From Chryseobacterium sp. (lineage in GTDB: Bacteria > Bacteroidota > Bacteroidia > Flavobacteriales > Weeksellaceae), in the NCBI GenBank assembly GCA_003248755.1, contig QFQW01000006.1, positions 12,617 through 76,616 on the forward strand: DNA of 64,000 nt, in the 5' to 3' direction. This document shows, piece after piece, positions 15,887-24,678 of this stretch; the first letter of the stretch is position 1, and each line of letters opens with the position of its first letter. A model generated the notes under the pieces. That model saw only the letters and a list, made by a program, of their open reading frames with translations, ran no database searches and was not told the DNA's origin. A program made the position numbers and the translations under genes.

Positions 15887-17623
15887 ATGAAATATTTCTT
15901 ATCAATTTTGTTGATTTTTTCAATGTTTTTTAATGGTTTTGCTAATGATAGCCTGCTGATTTCTTATTCAAATATTCAAAAGGAAATCCAAAAATTGGAC
16001 AAAGAACCTAAAAAACAATTCAAATGGATTCTCCTACTGATTGAAAAAGCTAAAAAAGAGAATAATTTAGAAAAACTTAACCAAGGCTATTCCTTCGCCA
16101 GTACTTATACCCGAGGTAATATTCAAATGAAATATGGTGATAGTCTCTTAAGTACTGCTTTACAGATCAATAATCCAGATATTATTGGAGATTGCTATCT
16201 ATCAAAGGGTATGATTTATACAAATGAAGAAAAGTATCCTTTGGCATTGGATTATTTTATGAAAGGTTATAATTATATTAAAATTAATAACGACGAATAT
16301 TTAATTCATAACGCAGAATATCAGATTGCTCAAATAAAAATTTATTTAGGAGAATATCAAGAAGCAAGAAAAATCCTAAAAAGAACCCTGTCTTTTTTTA
16401 GAAAGAATCATACAAAAATCAAGAACACAGATTATGCATTGTATTACATATATTCATTGATAAGTTATATAGATGCTAATAGTAAGTTAGGGAATTTCTC
16501 CGAAAATGTCGCATTGATAAAAGAGGGTTTGCACTTTACCCGCAACACAAATTATAACAGTTATTATTCCTATTTTGTATCGTTGATAGGTACAGATTTC
16601 TATTATCAAAAAAAATATAATTTAGCTATTGAAAAACTTAACTCTGCATTAGAATTAAGCAATGATAACTGGAAGCATTTGACAGAGAATTATTATTTGG
16701 GGCTGTCCTACTGGTACAAAGGTGACAAAGAATTTGCGTTGCCATATTTAAAAAAATTGGACGCAGAATATAACTCCAACGGAAAAATAGATCCACAGTT
16801 TCGCCCCGCTTTCGAAGCTTTACTAAATTATTATCGTGATAAAGATGATATTAAAAAACAGCTTAATTATATAAATAAACTAATAAAATTAGATAAGATC
16901 TACGAGAAAGATTATAAGTACTTATATGCAGCTTTAAAAAAAGAATATGATACTGAAAATTTAAAAAAGCAAAAAGCATTCTTGGAAAAATCGTTAATTA
17001 ATGAGAAAGATAATAATTTTTTGATAAAATTTATTTTAGTAATCGTTTCAGGAGTCCTTTCTTATATAGTATATTCCTTATATCAAAGACATAAATATTA
17101 CAAAATACTTTATCTTCAATTTATAAGTAATGAAAATAAGCAAAACCTTACGGAAGAAGATAAATATATTATTCCCTATGTTTCGGATAATATTGATATT
17201 AAAGTTTCAAATCACATTGCAGAGAATTATGATTCGTTGGATTTGAATCCAAATCTTGTGAAGGATATGCTTTTGTATTTGTCGGATTTTGAAGCAAAAA
17301 AAGGGTTTCTTGATAAGGACATTACCCTAACTAAAATGGCTTCACAATTTGGTACCAATGTTTCTTACTTATCCAAAGTTATTAATTTTTACAAACAAGA
17401 AAATTTCCTTAGTTATATTAATACACTTAGATTGAATTATACTCTTGAATTATGGCAAAAAGATCCTCTCACTCGATACTATAGAATTAGTGAAATTTCT
17501 AATATGGTAGGATTTAAAACAGTTCAAAGCTTTGCCAAAAACTTTAGAGAGAAATATAAAATATCTCCCAAATATTTTTTGACAAATCTTAATGAAAATA
17601 AAAAAGTAGATAAAATGAGTTAG
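15887..17623 (+). CDS. TPR-containing AraC-family transcriptional regulator, membrane-bound
   Basis: 578 residues from the ATG at 15887, which gives a signal peptide (MKYFLSILLIFSMFFNGFA); an upstream in-frame ATG at 15839 precedes the predicted transcription start. TPR-like repeats fill about residues 60-360 on the periplasmic side. One membrane helix follows (FLIKFILVIVSGVLSYIVYS, about 382-403), and a cytoplasmic AraC-type DNA-binding domain ends the protein (LTKMASQFGTNVSYLSKVI and ISEISNMVGFKTVQSFAKNF). This one-component design senses outside and binds DNA inside. Its divergent placement makes it the likely regulator of the peptide operon. Confidence 0.9.
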   Translation: MKYFLSILLIFSMFFNGFANDSLLISYSNIQKEIQKLDKEPKKQFKWILLLIEKAKKENNLEKLNQGYSFASTYTRGNIQMKYGDSLLSTALQINNPDIIGDCYLSKGMIYTNEEKYPLALDYFMKGYNYIKINNDEYLIHNAEYQIAQIKIYLGEYQEARKILKRTLSFFRKNHTKIKNTDYALYYIYSLISYIDANSKLGNFSENVALIKEGLHFTRNTNYNSYYSYFVSLIGTDFYYQKKYNLAIEKLNSALELSNDNWKHLTENYYLGLSYWYKGDKEFALPYLKKLDAEYNSNGKIDPQFRPAFEALLNYYRDKDDIKKQLNYINKLIKLDKIYEKDYKYLYAALKKEYDTENLKKQKAFLEKSLINEKDNNFLIKFILVIVSGVLSYIVYSLYQRHKYYKILYLQFISNENKQNLTEEDKYIIPYVSDNIDIKVSNHIAENYDSLDLNPNLVKDMLLYLSDFEAKKGFLDKDITLTKMASQFGTNVSYLSKVINFYKQENFLSYINTLRLNYTLELWQKDPLTRYYRISEISNMVGFKTVQSFAKNFREKYKISPKYFLTNLNENKKVDKMS

Positions 17624-17640
17624 ACTACATATCGATTAAA

Positions 17641-17682
17641 AATAAGTTTTATGAAACTCTATTATGATTCATAAAACTTATT
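17641..17682. terminator. Bidirectional terminator
   Basis: 15-base arms AATAAGTTTTATGAA and TTCATAAAACTTATT around a 12-base loop, between the convergent regulator (plus) and aconitase (minus) genes. A T-run follows on the minus strand. Confidence 0.85.
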
Positions 17683-17692
17683 TGTAAAAATT

Positions 17693-19963
17693 TTAACCTT
17701 GTTTTTCCATCTTTTTGATGAGGTTAAGGGCCGAACCGGCTTTGAACCATTCGATTTGTCCGGCATTGTAAGTATGGTTTGCCATAATAATATCTTTAGT
17801 TCCATCAGCGTGAACAAACTCCAAGGTCAATTGTTTACCTGGTGCGAATTGGTCTAAATCTAAGAAGTTAATTGTATCATCTTCCTGAATCTTGTCATAA
17901 TCGTCTTTATTTGCGAATGTGATTCCTAACATTCCTTGTTTTTTAAGATTGGTTTCGTGGATACGCGCAAAAGACTTAACCAAAACAGCTTTTACACCAA
18001 GATGTCTTGGTTCCATCGCAGCGTGTTCTCTGGAAGACCCTTCACCATAATTCTCGTCACCAACTATAATTGTAGGAATGCCATCAGCTTTATATTGTCT
18101 TGCAGAATCCGGAACTGGTTTGTATTTCCCATCTTCTTCATTTTTAACATTGTTGGTTTCCATATTGAAAGCATTCACAGCACCAATCAACATATTATTG
18201 GAAATATTATCAAGATGTCCTCTGTACTTTAACCAAGGTCCAGCCATAGAAATATGGTCAGTTGTACATTTTCCGTAAGCTTTGATTAATAATTTAGCTC
18301 CTGTAATATTTTTTCCGTCCCAAGCCGGGAACTCTTCTAATAGCTGAAGTCTATCTGATGTTGGAGAAACAATCACTTCTACATTAGAACCATCTTCAGC
18401 TGGAGCAATATAGCCTGGGTCATCCACATCAAATCCTAATCTAGGAAGGTCGTCTCCGCTTGGTTCATCAAGAAGAACTTCGATTCCGTCTTTGTTTTTA
18501 AGTTTATCTGTCAATGGATTGAATCTCAAATCCCCTGCAATTGCCAAAGCTGTTACCAATTCCGGCGAACCTACGAAGGCGTAAGTATTGGGATTTCCGT
18601 CTGCTCGTTTTGAAAAGTTTCTGTTAAAAGAATGAACAATCGTGTTTTTCTCTTGTTTTTCAGCACCTTCTCGAGCCCATTGTCCAATACAGGGACCACA
18701 AGCATTAGCAAAAACTTTACCACCGATTTCATCAAAGGTTTTTAAAAAGCCATCTCGCTCAACAGTGAATCTTACTTGTTCAGAACCTGGGGTAATAGTG
18801 TATTCTGCTTTTACTTCCAGATTTTTATCTTTTGCTTGTTTTGCAACGGAGGCAGCTCTTGCAATATCTTCGTAAGAAGAGTTGGTACAAGAACCGATTA
18901 ATCCAACTTCTATCTTTGTTGGCCATCCGTTTTTCTCTGCAATTTCTTTCATTTTAGAAATCGGAGTATAAAGGTCCGGCGTGAAAGGTCCATTCAGTGC
19001 AGGCTCTAGCTCATTTAAGTTGATTTCAATAAGCTGGTCATAATATTTTTCCGGTTCTGCATGAACTTCTGGGTCAGCTTTCAGAACGTGGGCAATTGCA
19101 TCAGCCGCCTCAGCCAAATCTTCTCTGTCTGTGGAGCGTAGATATTTGCTCATATTTTGGTCGTATTCGAAAATGGAAGTTGTAGCGCCGATTTCCGCAC
19201 CCATATTACAAATTGTTCCTTTTCCGGTACAAGAAAGCGAATTGGCACCTTCTCCAAAATATTCTACAATCGCACCAGTTCCTCCTTTTACAGTAAGAAT
19301 TCCGGCCACTTTTAGAATAATATCTTTTGGAGCAGTCCAGCCATTCAGTCTTCCTGTTAATTTAACCCCAATCATTTTTGGGAATTTAAGTTCCCAAGCC
19401 ATTCCTGCCATTACATCAACCGCATCAGCACCGCCAACTCCGATGGCAACCATTCCTAGCCCTCCTGCATTTACGGTGTGAGAATCGGTTCCGATCATCA
19501 TTCCTCCGGGAAAAGCATAATTTTCTAAAACAACCTGGTGAATAATACCGGCTCCGGCTTTCCAAAATCCGATTCCATATTTGTTGGAAACTGATTGCAG
19601 GAATTGATAAACTTCATTGTTCTTATTTTCAGCCTCAATCAAATCTTTTGCTGCACCAACTCTTGCTTGAATCAAGTGGTCTGCGTGAACAGTTGATGGA
19701 ACAGCCACTTTTTTCTTACCAGCCTGCATAAACTGTAAAAGAGCCATTTGCGCCGTCGCATCTTGCATTGCAACTCTGTCCGGAGCAAAATCTACATAAG
19801 ATTCTCCTCGTTTGAATGCTTCTTTTGTCTGTGAAGAGAAAAGATGAGCACAAAGAATTTTTTCTGAATAAGTAAGAGGTCTTCCCATAAAGGCTCTTGC
19901 TTCGTTTACTCTGGTTTCGAAATCAGAATAAACTTTTTTTATCATATCCAAGTCAAAAGTCAT
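17693..19963 (-). CDS. Aconitate hydratase, mitochondrial-type (about 755 aa class)
   Basis: 756 residues, the length of mitochondrial-type aconitase and shorter than E. coli AcnA. Iron-sulfur ligands are seen in GLIGSCTNSSYEDIARA and ANACGPCIGQW. Substrate-site motifs include MIGTDSHTVNAGGLG and, in the C-terminal swivel domain, NYGEGSSREHAA. It interconverts citrate and isocitrate in the TCA cycle in the cytoplasm. The gene ends next to a bidirectional terminator. A second aconitase of the AcnB class lies directly upstream on the same strand, separated by a terminator, so the two are transcribed separately. Confidence 0.96.
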   Translation of the reverse strand: MTFDLDMIKKVYSDFETRVNEARAFMGRPLTYSEKILCAHLFSSQTKEAFKRGESYVDFAPDRVAMQDATAQMALLQFMQAGKKKVAVPSTVHADHLIQARVGAAKDLIEAENKNNEVYQFLQSVSNKYGIGFWKAGAGIIHQVVLENYAFPGGMMIGTDSHTVNAGGLGMVAIGVGGADAVDVMAGMAWELKFPKMIGVKLTGRLNGWTAPKDIILKVAGILTVKGGTGAIVEYFGEGANSLSCTGKGTICNMGAEIGATTSIFEYDQNMSKYLRSTDREDLAEAADAIAHVLKADPEVHAEPEKYYDQLIEINLNELEPALNGPFTPDLYTPISKMKEIAEKNGWPTKIEVGLIGSCTNSSYEDIARAASVAKQAKDKNLEVKAEYTITPGSEQVRFTVERDGFLKTFDEIGGKVFANACGPCIGQWAREGAEKQEKNTIVHSFNRNFSKRADGNPNTYAFVGSPELVTALAIAGDLRFNPLTDKLKNKDGIEVLLDEPSGDDLPRLGFDVDDPGYIAPAEDGSNVEVIVSPTSDRLQLLEEFPAWDGKNITGAKLLIKAYGKCTTDHISMAGPWLKYRGHLDNISNNMLIGAVNAFNMETNNVKNEEDGKYKPVPDSARQYKADGIPTIIVGDENYGEGSSREHAAMEPRHLGVKAVLVKSFARIHETNLKKQGMLGITFANKDDYDKIQEDDTINFLDLDQFAPGKQLTLEFVHADGTKDIIMANHTYNAGQIEWFKAGSALNLIKKMEKQG

Positions 19964-20193
19964 ATCTCGATTTTATTTTTTATTCTTTTTAATAGATTTT
20001 TCCTAGAATCAAAAAGGAAAATTTAGTTTGATATAATTCATCAAATTCTATTCCTACACTTGATGTAATAGGATAAATATGATGAATGATTACAATATTT
20101 TATGACTATGAAGTTAAGCAAAAAATGAAAATTTTGTTATTGACATAAGTTAAAATAATCCCAACACTTCTAAAATGGAAAGATTCTAAACAA

Positions 20194-20228
20194 AAAATGG
20201 AAGACTTCAAAAAGAAACCTTCCATTTT
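20194..20228 (-). terminator. Terminator downstream of acnB
   Basis: Arms AAAATGGAAG and CTTCCATTTT around a 15-base loop; on the minus strand a TTTTTT run follows. It lies 36 bases after the acnB stop. The rest of the 300-base gap at 19964-20263 is AT-rich and holds no gene that I can see. Confidence 0.8.
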
Positions 20229-20263
20229 ATATTTAAAAAGTCTAAGACTTTAATTTCAATTAA

Positions 20264-23056
20264 TTAATGACCAACCGTTACCAATTCTTTGATAGATGGA
20301 ACGAAAGTCGTTAAGTTAATTCCTTCAACAGCTTGTTTGTATTCTTCAATACTTGGAATTCTACCGATAATAGCTGATAAAACAACTACCGGAGTAGAAG
20401 CTAATAAAGATTCTCCTTTTTTACGTTCAGAATCCTCAACCACTCTTCCCTGGAAAAGTCGGGTAGAAGTTGCTAAAACGGTATCTCCTTTCTCAGCTTT
20501 TTCCTGGTTACCCATACAAAGGTTACAACCGGGACGCTCAAGGTACATCATATTTTCATATTGCGTACGAGCTTCGCCTTTCGGAGCTGCATCGTTGAAT
20601 TCGAAACCTGAATATTTTTCTAATAATTCCCAGTCGCCTTCTGCTTTTAATTCATCGATGATGTTATAAGTAGGAGCCGCAACTACCAATGGAGCCTGGA
20701 ATTCTACTTTACCATTTTGCTTTTCAAGATTTCTCAACATCTGAGAAACGATTTTCAGGTCACCTTTGTGAACCATACAAGAGCCTACGAAACCAAGGTC
20801 AACTTTCTTTTCACCTCCGTAATATGTAAGGTCTCTGATAGTATCGTGAGTGTATCTTTTAGAAACGTCATCGTTGTTTACATCCGGGTCAGCAATCATT
20901 GGTTCAACAATTACATCTAGGTCGACAACAACTTCAGCATAATATTTTGCATTAGCATCAGGAGTTAAAGCCGGTTTTTCGCCAGTTCTGATTTCCTCGA
21001 TTCTCTTGTTTGCTTTGTTGATTAATCCTTGAAGAACATGGTTTTTATTATCCATTCCTTTGTCAATCATAATCTGGATTCTGCTTTTCGCAATTTCCAA
21101 TGATTCAATCAAAGTGTCGTCTTCAGAAATACATATAGAAGCCTTAGCTTTCATTTCTGCAGTCCAGTCTGTGAATGTAAATGCTTGGTCGGCAGGAAGA
21201 GTTCCGATATGAACCTCGATAATTCTACCTTGGAAAACATTTTCTCCGTCGAATTGCTTCAACATCTGAGCTTGGGTTGCGTGAACGACATCACGGAAAT
21301 CCATATGCTCTTTCATATTACCTTTGAAAGTTACTTTCACAGATTCAGGAATTGGCATTGATGCTTCACCAGTTGCCAAAGCCAAAGCTACAGTTCCTGA
21401 GTCAGCGCCGAAAGCAACACCTTTTGACATCCTCGTGTGAGAGTCTCCTCCGATGATGATTGCCCATTCGTCAACTGTAATATCGTTAAGAACTTTGTGA
21501 ATAACGTCCGTCATTGCGTGGTATTCACCTTTCGGGTCACGGGCTGTAATCACTCCGAAATCGTTCATGAATTTCATTAATTTAGGAATATTAGCCTGCG
21601 CTTTTTTATCCCAAACTGAAGCCGTATGACATCCTGATTGGTAAGCTCCGTCAACAATTGGAGAAATTACAGTTGCAGCCATAGATTCCAATTCCTGAGA
21701 AGTCATCAAACCTGTTGTATCCTGAGAACCCACGATATTTACTTCTACACGAACGTCAGAACCTGCGTGTAATAATTTACCTTCAGTTACGCCCACTGCA
21801 TTTCTGTTGAAGATTTTTTCAACGGCAGTCAAACCTTGTCCTTCTATAGAAATTTCTTTTGAAGGAGCGAAAACTGTCGGAGCTGTAATTCCTAAAGTTT
21901 TTGCAGCAAACGTCTGGATTTTTTTACCAAAAACGATAGCATAAGAACCACCCGCTTTGATAAACTCTAATTTTTGAGGAGTAAATGACTTTGAAATATC
22001 TTTCAATTCAACATCTCCTCGGTATAATTTCTTTTCTTTAGTATTGATAGTAAGAACGGTTCCTGTTGCTACTGAATATTTTTCTTCCAAAACAATATCG
22101 CCATTCTCATTACGAACGGGATGTCCGTTTTCGTCTGTTTTCTTCACCCAGTTTTGTAAATCGATTCCGATACCTCCGGTTACGTCAACTGTTGTAAGGA
22201 AAATCGGAGAAATACCGTTTGTCCCGGCTACGATTGGAGCAATGTTTACGAAAGGTACGTAAGGACTTGCTTGTCTACCAGTCCAAAGCGCAACGTTGTT
22301 CACACCCGACATACGAGAAGAACCAACTCCCATTGTCCCTTTTTCTGCAATAAGCATCACGCTTGCATCAGGGTGTTGAGCCTGTAAAGCTTTTATCTCT
22401 TCCTGTTGAGCAGGAGACATCATGCATTTTCCATGTAACTCACGGTCAGAACGGGAGTGCGCCTGATTTCCCGGAGACAATAAATCTGTTGAAATATCAC
22501 CTTCTGCAGCGATGTAAGTAACAACTTTTATTTCTTCTGGAACTTCAGGAAGCTTAGTGAAAAACTCTGCTTTTGCATAGCTTTCCAAAATGTCTTTAGC
22601 AATTTTACTCCCCAATTCGTAAGCTTCTTTCAAGCGTGCAGTATCAGCATCATACAAGTAAACCTGGGCTTTAAGAACTTCAGCAGCCTGTTTTGCTATA
22701 GCTTCATCATTTCCTAAAGCCAAATCAAGCAAAACTTCGATAGAAGGTCCTCCTTTCATGTGAGACAACAATTCGAAAGCGTAAGCTGGTGAAATTTCAA
22801 GTACGACAGATTCGCCAAGAATGATTTCTTTTAAAAATTTAGCTTTTACACCAGCCGCACTTGTTGTGCCCGGTAGAGTATTGTAGATGAAAAAATTTAG
22901 AGAATCAGCTCTGTGTTCGTTGGCTGTATCTTTAATCTGCTCAATAATTGCGCTTAATAAATCTGCGCCGTCAATTGGTTTTGGATGGAGCCCTTGTGCT
23001 TTTCTTTCTTCGATTTCTTGGATGTAATCCTGATAAATATTCATAATAATAGACAT
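20264..23056 (-). CDS. acnB: Bifunctional aconitate hydratase 2 / 2-methylisocitrate dehydratase
   Basis: 930 residues. It has the AcnB layout: an N-terminal helical HEAT-like domain (about 1-160), an early swivel domain (KGTMGVGSSRMSGVNN), then the iron-sulfur domains with IIGGDSHTRM, GFVGSCMVHKGD and RPGCNLCMGNQEKA, which hold the cluster Cys ligands. It works in the TCA cycle and can act in the methylcitrate route. Two starts are possible: ATG at 23056, preceded by AGGAATGAAAAG, or at 23044 (MNIYQDYIQEI), which matches the usual N-terminus of the family. Confidence 0.96.
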   Translation of the reverse strand: MSIIMNIYQDYIQEIEERKAQGLHPKPIDGADLLSAIIEQIKDTANEHRADSLNFFIYNTLPGTTSAAGVKAKFLKEIILGESVVLEISPAYAFELLSHMKGGPSIEVLLDLALGNDEAIAKQAAEVLKAQVYLYDADTARLKEAYELGSKIAKDILESYAKAEFFTKLPEVPEEIKVVTYIAAEGDISTDLLSPGNQAHSRSDRELHGKCMMSPAQQEEIKALQAQHPDASVMLIAEKGTMGVGSSRMSGVNNVALWTGRQASPYVPFVNIAPIVAGTNGISPIFLTTVDVTGGIGIDLQNWVKKTDENGHPVRNENGDIVLEEKYSVATGTVLTINTKEKKLYRGDVELKDISKSFTPQKLEFIKAGGSYAIVFGKKIQTFAAKTLGITAPTVFAPSKEISIEGQGLTAVEKIFNRNAVGVTEGKLLHAGSDVRVEVNIVGSQDTTGLMTSQELESMAATVISPIVDGAYQSGCHTASVWDKKAQANIPKLMKFMNDFGVITARDPKGEYHAMTDVIHKVLNDITVDEWAIIIGGDSHTRMSKGVAFGADSGTVALALATGEASMPIPESVKVTFKGNMKEHMDFRDVVHATQAQMLKQFDGENVFQGRIIEVHIGTLPADQAFTFTDWTAEMKAKASICISEDDTLIESLEIAKSRIQIMIDKGMDNKNHVLQGLINKANKRIEEIRTGEKPALTPDANAKYYAEVVVDLDVIVEPMIADPDVNNDDVSKRYTHDTIRDLTYYGGEKKVDLGFVGSCMVHKGDLKIVSQMLRNLEKQNGKVEFQAPLVVAAPTYNIIDELKAEGDWELLEKYSGFEFNDAAPKGEARTQYENMMYLERPGCNLCMGNQEKAEKGDTVLATSTRLFQGRVVEDSERKKGESLLASTPVVVLSAIIGRIPSIEEYKQAVEGINLTTFVPSIKELVTVGH

Positions 23057-23340
23057 CTTTTCATTCCTAAAATATTATAGATTTGTGGAACTGTAGTTCT
23101 GGTAAAACCTAATAGTCAACAAAATCTATACGTGTTTTAGATAATTTTGATTAATTTTAATCAAAACTTTATCTATAAACTTTTAATCTTGTTAAATTCG
23201 CCCAAATTTACGAAATTCTGCGCTTTTTTAAGAATAGAATAATTTAGATTGAAAATAAATTAGATGTGTTTTATCTATATTTTGTATTTTTACCATAATA
23301 ATTTCTATTTTGAAAATCGAACAGTTTTAAAAAATATATA

Positions 23341-23763
23341 GTGTTGCAGATCAGGTTATTATTGAAAAATAGAAAAAGAGCAATCGTATTTTTAGTCTTT
23401 TTATTAGCATTGATTTGTGTCTATTATTTTTTTGATCCGGTAAAATATCCATTTTTTTTAAAATGTCCTTTAAAAACAATTATGGGCTATGATTGTGCAG
23501 GTTGTGGTGTGCAGAGGTCATTTCATTCATTATTGCACTTTAGGTTTTTGGAAGCGTTTAAGTTTAATCCATTATTTGTACTGTCAATCCCAACGGCTAT
23601 TTTTTGGGTTCTCCTTAATTGTTTTAAATCTAATTATGAAAAAAATAATTTTTTCAAATTATTTTTTAGAAAATCATTTTTTATTGTGTTGATAATGATA
23701 ATTTTATTATTTTCGCTTTTCAGGAATACGGAGATGTATCAATGCTTTCTTGAAACTTTATAA
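23341..23763 (+). CDS. DUF2752 membrane protein
   Basis: 140 residues, starting at GTG (23341), as no ATG exists before the conserved region. Three hydrophobic segments are seen: about 13-31, 80-97 and 115-127. The DUF2752 motif is CPLKTIMGYDCAGCGVQRS, with the pattern C-x(n)-CxxCGxxR, followed by HFRFLEAFKFNPLFV. The family is widespread and of unknown function; the Cys cluster suggests metal binding or redox. The gene ends 13 bases before the signal-peptide start of the WG-repeat gene, so the two are probably co-transcribed. Confidence 0.78.
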   Translation: MLQIRLLLKNRKRAIVFLVFLLALICVYYFFDPVKYPFFLKCPLKTIMGYDCAGCGVQRSFHSLLHFRFLEAFKFNPLFVLSIPTAIFWVLLNCFKSNYEKNNFFKLFFRKSFFIVLIMIILLFSLFRNTEMYQCFLETL

Positions 23764-23776
23764 CACACAAAAAACG

Positions 23777-24442
23777 ATGAAAAATTTATTAAACTTCCTG
23801 TTTACAGGCTTTGTTACTATAGCCTATTCCCAAATGATGGACAAAGTTCCGGCGCTTATCCCGCAAATGATAAATCAAAAATCGGGATACATTAATCAAC
23901 AAGGAAAAACTGTAATCACACCTCAATATCATATTGCTATGTTTTTTTCTGAAGATTGTAATCTGCTTAATTCTCCAAATAAAAAAGCCAGAGTTTTTGG
24001 TTCGGCTAACTATGCTACGGTTGAGAAAGATGAAATAGCTTATAGAATTAATAAAAAAGGAGTGCGTGTTTATCAATATAAAAAAGAAGATCTGGGGAAA
24101 TGTAATTTTCCATACGAAGCTCCAAAATACAAAGCATTCGTTTTGAATGGTTATTACGGATTGGTAAGCAAGGATAATGTTGATTATAAAAATCATAAAG
24201 ACTTTGAAATTTACCCGCAATACCAGATGTTACACGTTCTAGATGGTGATAAAGAGAATCCGATGATTATTGCTGTTTTGGATAATAAGTTTGGCGTTAT
24301 TGATAAAAACAACCATATTGTAATTCCTTTTGTCTATGAGGATATCAAAACTAATTTGAGTTGGAAGACAGCCAATCTTTTTGAGGTTTCCAAGGATGGA
24401 GAGGTTTATTTTTTCATTGACAGAAATAATAATGCATATTAA
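23777..24442 (+). CDS. Secreted WG-repeat protein
   Basis: 221 residues from the ATG at 23777, which opens a signal peptide (MKNLLNFLFTGFVTIAYSQ). An in-frame ATG at 23750 overlaps the previous gene and would place nine residues before the signal. WG-type repeats are visible at SGYINQQGKTVITPQYHIA, NGYYGLVSKDN and NKFGVIDKNNHIVIPFVYED. Such repeats make beta-structured surface or periplasmic domains of unknown function. The gene lies downstream of the DUF2752 gene. Confidence 0.78.
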   Translation: MKNLLNFLFTGFVTIAYSQMMDKVPALIPQMINQKSGYINQQGKTVITPQYHIAMFFSEDCNLLNSPNKKARVFGSANYATVEKDEIAYRINKKGVRVYQYKKEDLGKCNFPYEAPKYKAFVLNGYYGLVSKDNVDYKNHKDFEIYPQYQMLHVLDGDKENPMIIAVLDNKFGVIDKNNHIVIPFVYEDIKTNLSWKTANLFEVSKDGEVYFFIDRNNNAY

Positions 24443-24471
24443 TTAAAAAAAATGTAATTTCGCAGTCAGAA

Positions 24472-24545
24472 ATTTAAGGGGTGCTGTCACAAGCTGAGAT
24501 TATACCCAATGAACCTAGAACAGATAATGCTGTTTAGGGAAGCGA
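24472..24545 (+). promoter_or_regulatory. TPP (thiamine pyrophosphate) riboswitch
   Basis: The conserved THI-element blocks appear in order: AGGGGTGC, GCTGAGA, TACCCA, GAACCTAGAACAGATAATGC and TTAGGGAAG. It lies about 135 bases before the receptor gene at 24679. A near-match to the promoter -7 element (TAATTTCG) lies just upstream. TPP binding should lower expression of the receptor. No clear terminator stem is seen after it, so control may act on translation. Confidence 0.93.
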
Positions 24546-24678
24546 TTTTTAATTATACATTAAAAATTAAAAAATTAATAAGATGTAATTTCCGGAGATT
24601 ATAGATTATTAATTCTTCATTGCTAATTCTTTTCGCCCCTTTTATTCCAATAAATTTTAACAACAAAAATTTAAACGA

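Noticed and set aside
24440..24471. Promoter of the TPP riboswitch transcript (TAATTTCG)
   Set aside because: One base off the -7 consensus and no well-spaced TTG; too weak to list as a feature.
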